DNA of 64,000 bases from Nymphaea colorata (taxonomy: Eukaryota > Streptophyta > Magnoliopsida > Nymphaeales > Nymphaeaceae). A program made the translations under genes and the position numbers. Positions 11,401 through 18,298 of the stretch are shown here, piece by piece (the first letter of the stretch is position 1; each line of letters opens with the position of its first letter). The notes under the pieces are model-generated. The model was not told the origin of the DNA. It searched no databases and saw only the letters and a program-made list of their open reading frames with translations. Location: contig NC_045144.1 of NCBI RefSeq assembly GCF_008831285.2, forward strand, positions 8,717,886 through 8,781,885. The letters are read 5' to 3'.

Positions 11401-12743
11401 TTCTGCCCCGTCCCCAAGTCCTGCAGGAAACAACAATCAGCAGAGAAAATTAGATTACAGTTTAGCTCTTTGGTAATACTGCTGACAGATAACAAATTTA
11501 CGGGAATACTGGGAACATGCAGGGCATTATGAAGACAATATTTGTTCAGTAATGATAAACTCCCTTTTCCAGCTACAGAGATAGAAGAACCATCAGCCAT
11601 AGACACACGCTGCTGCCCAGAGGTCAACTTGTACTCTTGAAACATCGTAGAGTCCCCTGTCATATGATGAGTAGCCCCACTGTCAACAATCCAATCACCG
11701 AGAGAGGAATTACCTTGATCACTAGTAGCAACCAGGGCCTGGGCTAACTTAGCCCCCTCAGAAGTAGAAGCATCATCCTGGGTAGACAAACGACTAATGT
11801 ATGCTTGCAACTCTCTGAGTTGATCTGAGGAGAGCTTGGATTTGGCAACATTGGACGACCCCGGACTAGGCTCGGGCACAGAAGGAGCACGGCGATGAGG
11901 AGGAGGACGACCTCGGACGAGACGCTTCTCAGGATGAAGATCCCAACAAAAATCAACAGAATGACCCGCTTTGTTGCAATGGCTGCATCGTCGAGTAGGA
12001 CGCTGCCCTTTTCCTGAAGTATGGCTCACAAAGGCTGCTGGAGAACTCCCCTGATGGGAGTCAATATGCATAATCTGGCGCCGTTGCTCCTCAGACTCAA
12101 TACGAGCATACACCTCTTCGATTCCAGGAATCTCATCACAGTTAAGAATCTGGCTCCGAATGGTTTCAAACTCATCACGCAGGCCTCCAAGGAAGATAAA
12201 GGTGCGGTCCATCCATTCCTTTTCCCAATACAGGGCATGATCAACACCACATTTCCAGTCATCATTCACATGATAATCCAGTTCCTCCCATTTGGTCTTC
12301 AGGGCGGCATAGAAGGAGGCAACAGATAAATCACCCTGTTTAAGAGCATATATGCTACGTTTGATTTGATATGCACGTAAAACACGCTTTTTACGACCAT
12401 ACATACGTGCAAGAACAGTCCACATATCATACGCAGTCGATTTATGCAAGATCAAAGGCTGAATATCTGCGGAAACCGAACTAATAATCCATACTTTAAC
12501 CTGACTATCTTCCAACGCCCAGGTCGGCCATTGCGAATCAGTTTTAGAAGGTGCAGGCTTCTCCCCAGTGATATAGTGCAGGCGACCACGACTAGTAATC
12601 CCGATTTCTAGGGCAGCAGACCACGAGAGATAGTTATCCTTGTTCAGCCGAATGGAGGTAACATGAACAGGCAAGTTCTCACCCTTGGTATTGCTGCCCG
12701 TGTCCAGGGCATCATCAATCTTGGAAATCACTGCGTCAGCCAT
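8457..12743 (-). CDS. Copia Gag-Pol polyprotein, intact
   Basis: A single frame of 1,428 codons. It encodes a polyprotein cleaved by its own protease to give the particle shell and the enzymes that copy and insert the element. The order is Gag with RLNKDNYLSWSAALEIG near residue 35, and a CX2CX4HX4C zinc knuckle (CSHCNKAGHSVDFC) near 255. Protease DSGATHHM follows near 355, then the pre-integrase HWHERLGHL. The integrase carries the Asp, Asp, Glu landmarks HSDVWGP, LRTDNAREY and NGVAERKNR. Reverse transcriptase shows KWVFNVKYKPDGTVERYKA and YVDDMIVTGDD. RNase H has YSDADWAG, SSAEAEYRA and CDNKSA. This domain order (integrase before reverse transcriptase) defines Copia. I chose ATG at 12743; the frame opens slightly further upstream without another ATG. 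I see no internal stop. Confidence 0.95.
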   Translation of the reverse strand: MADAVISKIDDALDTGSNTKGENLPVHVTSIRLNKDNYLSWSAALEIGITSRGRLHYITGEKPAPSKTDSQWPTWALEDSQVKVWIISSVSADIQPLILHKSTAYDMWTVLARMYGRKKRVLRAYQIKRSIYALKQGDLSVASFYAALKTKWEELDYHVNDDWKCGVDHALYWEKEWMDRTFIFLGGLRDEFETIRSQILNCDEIPGIEEVYARIESEEQRRQIMHIDSHQGSSPAAFVSHTSGKGQRPTRRCSHCNKAGHSVDFCWDLHPEKRLVRGRPPPHRRAPSVPEPSPGSSNVAKSKLSSDQLRELQAYISRLSTQDDASTSEGAKLAQALVATSDQGNSSLGDWIVDSGATHHMTGDSTMFQEYKLTSGQQRVSMADGSSISVAGKGSLSLLNKYCLHNALHVPSIPVNLLSVSSITKELNCNLIFSADCCFLQDLGTGQKIGIGSVIDGLYRLPVQVAFALISAISGQLPGVEDRSVIMHWHERLGHLPFQLLKKLFPMMFHYVSLDTFACEVCQLSKHVRASYPISFNKANRPFALVHSDVWGPSEVPTCRGFHYFMTLIDDYSRCTFVYLLKERSEVPDIVKNFVAFVETQFQTLVQTLRTDNAREYVSQSLDDFLRSKGIIHETSCSYTPPQNGVAERKNRHLLNVTRAIMFQRHVPKRYWGDALLTSAHLINRMPTRVLNGHSPYSVLWPTQNLWPLTPRVFGCVCFVHDHSLTLKKLDPRSIKAVFLEYSSTQKGYKCVDPSTSRVYVSRDVTFHEHEAYFPANPLQGECLGDRREEYSSHQLIQFMDFLDYTISSPSVEDVSKDRDSQMEGGPVEEQSRGHLSGQVYSRKKKDVMEDVDVTNPNLVTSPDDPSPMNEELPIALRKGTRSCTSHPIQRFVSYAKLSKDYKCFVTSLSMAVIPRSVEDARKDPKWLQAITEEMDALEKNNTWEVVDIPKGTHLVGSKWVFNVKYKPDGTVERYKARLVAKGFSQKYGIDYLETFAPVAKLKTVRVILALAVQKKWSMDQLDVKNAFLNGHLEEEVYMSMPPGYARNGKCCYLKKALYGLKQSPRAWFERLRVVMKTNGYKQGNGDHTLFIKQRNGLVSLLLVYVDDMIVTGDDEREKRKMKETLAAEFDLKDLGKLRYFLGIEIARSETGLVMSQRKYTLDLLKETGKLGCRPFLTPMKSGTRISIKSGTILDEEGKGRYQRLVGKLIYLTLTRPDITYAVGVLSQFMHAPTDCHWKSAERVLGYLKNDPGKGLLYTRQDRLGIEGYSDADWAGCTDTRRSTTGYCIFLGGNLVVWRSKRQEVCSRSSAEAEYRAVAMGVTEMLWLKILLADIGVKMEEKMRMYCDNKSAINLANNPVMHDKTKHVEIDRHFIRERIDSKELILPYMKSEDQVADVLTKSLCTSQFEKNISKLGMFDMYAKLEGEC
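8463..8471 (-). promoter_or_regulatory. Polypurine tract of the young Copia
   Basis: Reads gagggggag on the minus strand and directly adjoins the 3' LTR. This is the standard position for priming of plus-strand DNA synthesis. It overlaps the last codons of the gag-pol frame. Confidence 0.85.
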
Positions 12744-13122
12744 TGCAATCCCCAAAGAAGGTCACAACCGGCCGGCGGCGGAACAAAAAAAGAGGGCAGC
12801 AGAGATAACCCAGTCGACGGCGGCGCTGGGACCGGCGACAGCGGCAGGGCGGCGCTGATAACGACAGCGGCGCTGGGAGCGGCGACGGCGACAGGACGAC
12901 GCTGGGAACGACGGCAGCAAAGAAAGAAACCACACCGGCGACGGCGCTGGGAACGACGGCGGTGCTGGACGGCGGCGGCGTTCCTGGACGGCGTTAGCAC
13001 TGGAAACAACGACAGCAGCGGCGCTGAGAACGGTGTCAACGGCGGTGCTGGAAACGGCAACGGAGGCGGCACGTGAACGGCGGAAAAGCACTACTTGCAC
13101 ACCAACGATCTCACACGCGGTG
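12744..13122 (-). other. Untranslated leader of the young Copia, GGCGAC-rich
   Basis: The stretch between the primer-binding site and the gag ATG is rich in repeated ggcggc/gcggcgacg/gctggga words, far more GC-rich than anything nearby. Open frames on both strands here are by-products of this composition. It may fold strongly; a packaging role is only a guess. Confidence 0.6.
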
Positions 13123-13134
13123 GCTCTGATACCA
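13123..13134 (-). promoter_or_regulatory. Primer-binding site of the young Copia
   Basis: On the minus strand this reads TGGTATCAGAGC, the well-known complement of the 3' end of initiator methionine tRNA used by plant Copia elements. It begins directly after the 5' LTR. Confidence 0.9.
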
Positions 13135-13421
13135 TGTAGAAACACGAACCACAAGGAGAGAGCAGAGAAAGCACACACAATATATGTGGAAAACCTCAGA
13201 AAGAGGTGAAAAACCACGGGAAAGCTCTGACCTAGGGGCAAACCGCAACCCTAGGAGAGAGAAAATTATTTTCACTTAACCCAACAATTACATGTAAGTG
13301 AAGAATATATAGGAGGAAGAGAAAGAGTGCTGCCTAGGGTACCGAGCCTGCCTCGGTATCCGTGCCCCATAGGACCGGGTCCAGATATGGACCCGGTTCC
13401 CCATTACAATATATTCTAATA
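13135..13421 (-). repeat. 5' LTR of the young Copia
   Basis: 287 bp, matching 8176-8462 at all but two positions. One difference changes the terminal TG of the LTR to TA (plus-strand end ctaata instead of ctaaca). Confidence 0.93.
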
Positions 13422-14247
13422 GACCTCTTAGATACTTCTAGGGAATAGAGGTGGCCAGAGGTAAAAGTGTGATTCTCTCACAAAGAAAGTATATTCTTGA
13501 TTGATTGCAACAAACTGAAATGTTAAGTGCTAAACCTGCCTCCATTCTAATGAATCCCAAACTCCATCTCCATGATGAGCAGTTTGAATCTGTGGATAGC
13601 AAATCATATAGATCCTTTGATGAATAGCTTTTGTATGTAACACGGTGTCCAGACCTGATATTTCACTAGCTGTTGGCAAATTGAGTCAGTTCATGGATAA
13701 ACCTAAGAAGGTGCACTGGGATGCAACAATGGCAGTTCTAAAAAATATATCAAATCTTTTCTTGGCAAAGGTCTATTATATCAAAAAGGAACATTTTTTG
13801 GATGTGGAGGCCTTTATAAATGCTTATTATACTGGGTATATAGATGATAGAAAATCCTCCAGTGGTTGCTATGTGTTCATTGGAGGTACCATTGGAGAAG
13901 TAAAAAACAAGCTATAGTGGCTAGATCTAGTGTTAGTCAGAATATAAAGCTATGGCTTAGACTGTAGCCGAGATGACATGGATAAAAGCTATGCTTATTA
14001 GTTTGGCCGTTTCAATGGATTTTCCTATGAAGAAGAGATGTGATAACAGGGCTGCCACCTACATTGCGAATAACGTTGTTTTTCATGAGAGAACTAAACA
14101 CATAGAGGTTGATTGTCACTACATTCGTGATATGATGCAGCCAAAAGTTATATCTATTGTTCAAGTGTCTTTAGAGGATCAAGTAACAGATGTGTTTACC
14201 AAACAAGCTAAGCATGATCGACTTTTATGCTCCAGCTTGAGGGGGAG
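13422..14247 (+). pseudogene. Copia reverse transcriptase/RNase H remnant, right part
   Basis: Continues the old Copia after the nested insertion. Recognisable blocks include CPDISLAVGKLSQFMDKPKK, SSGCYVFIGG, NRAATYIANNVVFHERTKH and DQVTDVFTKQ, the usual C-terminal RNase H series of Copia Pol. Stops occur near 13626 and 13917, and at least one frameshift separates the blocks. The end runs into the polypurine tract at about 14239-14247. Confidence 0.85.
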
Positions 14248-14455
14248 CGTTAGTTAGTAATATTTATATAGTGGGTCTAGGATGTAAAGGATGGTAGAAG
14301 TTAAAGGGTTATTTTTATAGGTCTTCCTTTATTATTTTTAGTGTGGAGTTGTGGACTTTTTATGTAAAGTTCCTGATCCTTTCTTTGTCCTATATTAACA
14401 TAGGACTAGGGTTATTGAATAAGATGTTCACGCTCTCTCAAAATCTATCGCGACA
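14248..14455 (+). repeat. 3' LTR of the old Copia
   Basis: Begins cgttagttagtaatattt and ends ctatcgcgaca. It pairs with 7226-7434 but is considerably diverged. It is followed by tttac, one base different from cttac before the left LTR. Confidence 0.8.
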
Positions 14456-14859
14456 TTTACCATATCATAAAAATGCAGACCAGAATAGAAAAGGTAACAA
14501 GCTAAGTCGCTTGTGTGTGTGACTTTGGCGCCCGCACATGCATCGATACGACATGTGTGTGTGTGTGTGCATGATAAGGCTGGGCATCGGGCCAGGCCGC
14601 CGGCGGGCCGGCCCAGCCCGGTATGGGCCGGGAAAATCCCAGCCCGGGCCTGGTATGGGCTGGGTTTGGGCCGGGAAAATCCCGGCCCGGGCCCGACAAG
14701 CCAGCCTGGCAGTCGGGCCGGATAGGCCGGCCCGGTCGGCCCGACTACCGGGCTCCCTCCGACCCTCCCCCTTCTCCCCTTCCTGTCTCCCTTCCTCTTC
14801 CCGTCTCTCCTTCCCCCTTCCCGTCTCCCTCCCCTTCCCCTTCCCAGTTCCCCCTTTCG

Positions 14860-15042
14860 AAGGATTCGTGGGACGGCGATTGCTCTCTCCATGATCTCCC
14901 CATCCCCATCATCCCTATCCTTGGAACTCTTCTCGGATTGTTGCCGCTTCCCCGAATTCACACTCCCACCCTTCGTGGATGCCTTATGCAATCCAGGGTT
15001 CTCAACGGTTTGCTCTAAGTAATCATACTCATCAAAATCCAT
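14860..15042 (-). pseudogene. Captured N-terminal fragment, RBM39/CC1-like splicing factor
   Basis: On the minus strand an ATG at 15042 opens a frame beginning MDFDEYDYLEQTVENPG, followed by a lysine, serine and acidic-rich stretch (EKSSKDRDDGDGE). From memory this start resembles the N-terminus of plant RBM39/CC1-like splicing factors. Only about 60 codons fit that pattern; no RNA-recognition motif follows, and the sequence then enters the CT-rich and GGGCC-rich part of the transposon. It is therefore a captured first-exon fragment, not a gene. The match is by eye, so the donor gene is tentative. Confidence 0.5.
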
Positions 15043-15289
15043 CAACCAACAAAGAAACAGAAGAAAAGGGAAAGCTCGTAGACGGAAACCCTCTTTCCGG
15101 CCTGGCAAATAATGGAAACAGAAAGAGAGTCCGTTAAAGAGCTCGTAGACGGAAACCCTCTTTCCGGCCTGGCACACACACACCTTAGCTCCTTATGGGC
15201 GTGTCAGTGCCCCGTGGGGCGCAAGCAACAGACTGAGAGGATGAAGGAAAGGAGCAGATGGTGGATAGTCCACCTCCTAGATTGCGGTT

Positions 15290-15500
15290 GCTGCGCTTCA
15301 CTTCCCGATACTTCCGACGTCCACTCTTCCCGAACGACTGACTGAACCCATCGCGGCAGGTCGACGCCGCCTTCCTCCGGCAGGGCAGCCGGTGACTTCC
15401 TCCGGTGCGCGGTATCCGGTCGGTCGAGCCGCGACGGCTGGCGAGGCGAGGCTGGCAAGGCCGAAGTCCACGATGCAGGCGTTGCTGGAGCGGTCGAGGT
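15290..15500 (-). pseudogene. Captured fragment of a receptor-like kinase C-lobe
   Basis: On the minus strand one frame reads VDFGLASLASPAVAARPTGY then RAPE, the activation segment from DFG to APE. A second frame a little downstream reads GGVDLPRWVQSVVREEWTSE, a signature of the C-terminal part of plant leucine-rich-repeat receptor-like kinases. The segment normally between them (the D-x-W/Y-SFG region) is missing and the frame has shifted, so the piece is deleted as well as truncated. It contains no catalytic loop and cannot make a kinase. Confidence 0.75.
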
Positions 15501-15695
15501 CGGCGGGCAAGAGGAGGGAGGTCGTCGGGCCGGGCCTAATTTTTGGTGGCCAGGCCTGGTACCCGGCCCGGCTCGGCCCGATAACCGGCCCGGCCCGACA
15601 ATATTATCGGGCCGGGCCTGGGCTGGGCTGGCAGGCCCGACGGGCCGGATTGGGCCGGCCCGGCCCGATACCCGATACCCACCCTTGGTGCATGA

Positions 15696-16605
15696 GGATT
15701 CGCTTTTGACGCGGCACCAGGTGAGTTCTGTGTGGCTGACTGCACAGGTTTAGGCGAACTTTTTTTTTTATGCGCACCCGCGTGGGTGAGTTATCGATAC
15801 GTTTTTTTTTTAATGTAAATTTTTAAGTTTGATTTTTGAAGCTCACGCATTTAGGAAGCTTGAGCGCTGGCCACCTCCCTCTTGACTTTCGACCACTCCT
15901 CCGGCGAGAATCTGATTTTTGCGGCGGTCATCCCTCCTCCATCTTGTGGCAACCTCAGTGTTCGACGACGTTGATTGAATCGGCAACAGCGATGGTGAGC
16001 ATCGGCAACAACATAGGTGACTTTCGGTGGTGCGCTTGTGAATTGGCGACAACAACGTGATTTTACAAATCTTTCATTTTTTTTTGTTGCTTCCAAATGT
16101 TTTCACGTTGAATATCTTGTTTTTTTTTCGTTTTTTTCATGTGTTGCCCTATTTCCTACCGATTTGCCCCAATTTGTGCATGCTGTTATGCTGTTTTTCA
16201 CTTTTTCTTTGTTGTTATTTTTTTTGTTAAAATATTTTATCTTATTTTTTTTTCTTTACATCGTAAAGTTGTTACAATGTTATTTGTTAATTTATTTTAG
16301 TATTTCTGTTCTATCCGAGCCATGCTTTTTCTGCTGAGGAATGCTGTTCATTAGTTATTAGTTATAACCTAAACTCTTAGTTATATATTAGTTATGAGGT
16401 TTGTTGTTTGAGCATGTATGAGTTTCAGCTCAGAAAGTCATGTGAGATGGTGCTTTTGAGTTATATACTAGTTTCCTATATGTGCAGCTAAGATATATTA
16501 GTTGCTGCTAAGATATATTAGTTTCCTACATGTGCTGCTAATATATATCATATATATATTAGTTATTACCGAATGATGTTTTTGAGTATTATCTATTAGA
16601 GTATT

Positions 16606-16647
<42 letters not shown>

Positions 16648-16739
16648 CCGCACTAATTTTTTTTTTGAGATTTGCCGCATCCCGCACCCGCAACTGCACC
16701 CCGCACTGAGGTGACTTAGGCAACATAGAAAGGGATTAA
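15696..16739. other. Intergenic, T-rich with TA microsatellite and an element terminus
   Basis: No gene is supported. T-rich tracts (16070-16260) precede a TA run (16609-16646). Positions 16645-16720 (ttgccgcatcccgcacccgc... to gaggtgac) resemble the right end of the element in PDCD2 intron 7 (21135-21221), so another family member probably ends here. The 8-mer caacatag occurs at 16009-16016 and 16721-16728, but the two putative ends do not match each other convincingly. Confidence 0.4.
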
Positions 16740-16983
16740 CTTCCAGGCCCGGGCAACGGGCCAGACCGGTTAAAATAAAAAATAAAATTTTAAATATAAA
16801 ATAAATTTTTAAATATAAAATATATTTTTAATAGTAAAATATATATCATTATTAAAATAAAAATAATATTAAAAAAAAATACCGGGCTGAATTGGGCCCT
16901 GCGGGCCAACCCGGGCCGGCCCGGTCTGGTTTTTTCAGGCCGAAACCCGGGCTCGATCGGGCCAGGTACCGGGTACCTGTAAG
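16740..16983. mobile_element. Small GGGCC-ended element with AT-rich core
   Basis: About 244 bp with inverted ends, CTTCCAGGCCCGGG on the left and CTTACAGGTACCCGG read inward from the right. Subterminal GGGCCGG words resemble 14575-15687, and the core is almost purely A and T (16773-16880). The 8-bp flanks are poorly matched, so the boundaries are approximate. Confidence 0.4.
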
Positions 16984-18111
16984 GCAATAATGACTTAGAG
17001 AATAGTGAGAGCCACTAAAATTGAGCTTATGACCCCAGAGAAAGCTGTCTTAAAGTGGGCTGCAGTGTCGTGGAATTTCAAACTCTGCTTGTAACTGTAA
17101 ACCAAAAATATAACTTATTTGTCTGTAAATCTTCAGTAAATGCTTCTAACTGTTTATAACTGTGCCCTAAAAGTATACCATTTACTTTCTGTTAGTGTTC
17201 AGCAAATGCCTAACTGCTTATACATGGTTCTCTCCCTGAGGAAACCCACCATTTTCTATTCTATACACCAAATTGCGTCCTTCTCAAGAGACCAAATTGA
17301 TCCTGAAGCAAAGTTTCTCTTTGAAACTACTGCAGGCCTCCTCTTTGTTTTGTTATTAAATGCCAAGTGTCACTCAAGGAAAATATGCTTCTGGATTCTT
17401 CTTCTGCTCATCTTTTCTTCAAGTCAAAATATTATTTTTTTTTCAAGTTGTAGATTCTTTGGAGCCTTTCCCATTACCACAGAACGGGATCTGGGTTCCC
17501 ACATGAGAAACTTGAATTGAGATAGGTACAGATGTCCCATCCATAATCCTAAAATTACATAGTCATCGTTGGGGTCAATATACAACTTGTTTGTTTAGTC
17601 ATACTGAAAGTTTCTTACTGTGCATTTATTTGACCAATAAGTGGAGAAGGGTGTGACCTCCCTGTTTTTCTTTTCCATCCCTTAGTTTCTTGTACATGAA
17701 TCACTTATCATTTGGCCCTGAGTGTGTGTTAGCTTTGACGATTATATGAAAATTGTTGTTCTACTAAGATGAAATTCATAAGATTTCTCATTCTGACTTT
17801 GGGGATATTTTGACCTTTTACCACATTACTGTTGCTGTGAATTGCATTCCTCGAGTTATTTCTCTTTTAAATCATTGGATGATCCTCCAAATTCTTTGTC
17901 TTGTGATTATTACTGGATGGTTCGATTCAAAAGAAATTGGAGTTTGAGATGTAAGGTTATAAAAAGTTTGCATAACAGCATTTGGCAATTGGGATACCAG
18001 ATCTGTTTTTGGTTGAAAGGTATCTATTGGGTACAATGTCTGTCTTTACAGGATCTAGATCTACTGAGTTGGACAAAAAATTGATTACTCCCCTCTTGTA
18101 ATAAGTTTAAT

Positions 18112-18143
<32 letters not shown>

Positions 18144-18183
18144 ATATTAATTTTAAACCTTTCTGTTGGCACTCCCGTTTGTC
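16984..18183. other. Region upstream of PDCD2
   Basis: No confident gene. Positions 17092-17215 contain two diverged copies of a roughly 60-bp segment (aactgtaaaccaaaaatata versus aactgtgccctaaaagtata). A GT/TA microsatellite (18112-18143) lies about 160 bases before the PDCD2 start and may form part of its promoter. Small plus-strand frames have no recognisable domain. Confidence 0.4.
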
Positions 18184-18187
18184 CATA

Positions 18188-18262
18188 ATGACTTTTCTTT
18201 AGTGTCTTTCCTTCTAAAACCCTACCACCACTGTACCAGCTAGCAAGGTTATGACCACGTAG
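18188..18262 (+). promoter_or_regulatory. PDCD2 leader with two minimal upstream ORFs
   Basis: If transcription begins upstream of here, the leader contains ATG-ACT-TTT-CTT-TAG (18188-18202) and ATG-ACC-ACG-TAG (18251-18262) before the main ATG at 18299. Such tiny upstream frames often lower translation of the main frame. That is an inference; the transcript start is not visible. Confidence 0.35.
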
Positions 18263-18298
18263 AAATAGAAGAGAACAAGAGACCCAAACTTGCAGAGG

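Larger units (their letters stand above)
8176..13421 (-). mobile_element. Young full-length Copia LTR retrotransposon
   Basis: A complete 5,246-bp element. It is flanked by the perfect 5-bp target duplication gacct (8171-8175 and 13422-13426) and has two 287-bp LTRs. The primer-binding site TGGTATCAGAGC (complement at 13123-13134) abuts the 5' LTR; the polypurine tract gagggggag (complement at 8463-8471) abuts the 3' LTR. One uninterrupted gag-pol frame fills most of the interior. The LTRs differ at only two positions that I can see (8432 versus its partner in ggatccgg/ggacccgg, and the terminal ctaaca/ctaata). That indicates a recent insertion, of the order of a few hundred thousand years at usual plant rates. 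It landed in the reverse transcriptase region of the older Copia. Confidence 0.95.
7226..14455 (+). mobile_element. Old Copia retrotransposon, internally deleted, split by a younger Copia
   Basis: A plus-strand Copia element with LTRs at 7226-7434 and 14248-14455. The flanks cttac (7221-7225) and tttac (14456-14460) are a near-perfect 5-bp target duplication. Just inside the left LTR, tgctatcagagc is a one-base-altered version of the usual initiator-Met primer site; just before the right LTR, gagggggag is the polypurine tract. Without the nested element only about 1.98 kb remains. Gag, protease and integrase are missing, and what is left is decayed reverse transcriptase and RNase H (7545-8175 and 13422-14230) with stops and frameshifts. 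It cannot move by itself. Confidence 0.85.
14575..15687. mobile_element. hAT-type non-autonomous element carrying captured gene fragments
   Basis: The perfect 8-bp repeat gtgcatga (14567-14574 and 15688-15695) flanks 1,113 bp whose ends are inverted: TAAGGCTGGGCATCGGG on the left and CAAGGGTGGGTATCGGG read inward from the right. Both ends continue into long GGGCCGGGCC-rich subterminal zones (14585-14750 and 15528-15680). No transposase is encoded. The middle holds pieces of at least two cellular genes, both antisense to the given strand, which makes this a Pack-type element. A 35-bp internal direct repeat (15073-15107 and 15140-15174) lies between the two captured pieces. Confidence 0.85.

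Noticed and set aside
12663-13241. Several overlapping open frames on both strands in the GC-rich zone
   Set aside because: They arise from the repetitive ggcggcgac leader of the young Copia and have only low-complexity Pro/Ala/Arg translations.
14428-15183. 251-codon minus-strand frame as a gene
   Set aside because: It spans the transposon end, CT-rich and GGGCC-rich subterminal repeats and a captured fragment. It is chimeric by position, not a host gene.
16009-16728. Element flanked by caacatag at 16009-16016 and 16721-16728
   Set aside because: The flanking 8-mer is exact, but the two inner ends do not form an inverted repeat. Only the right end resembles a known family, so the boundary is not supported.
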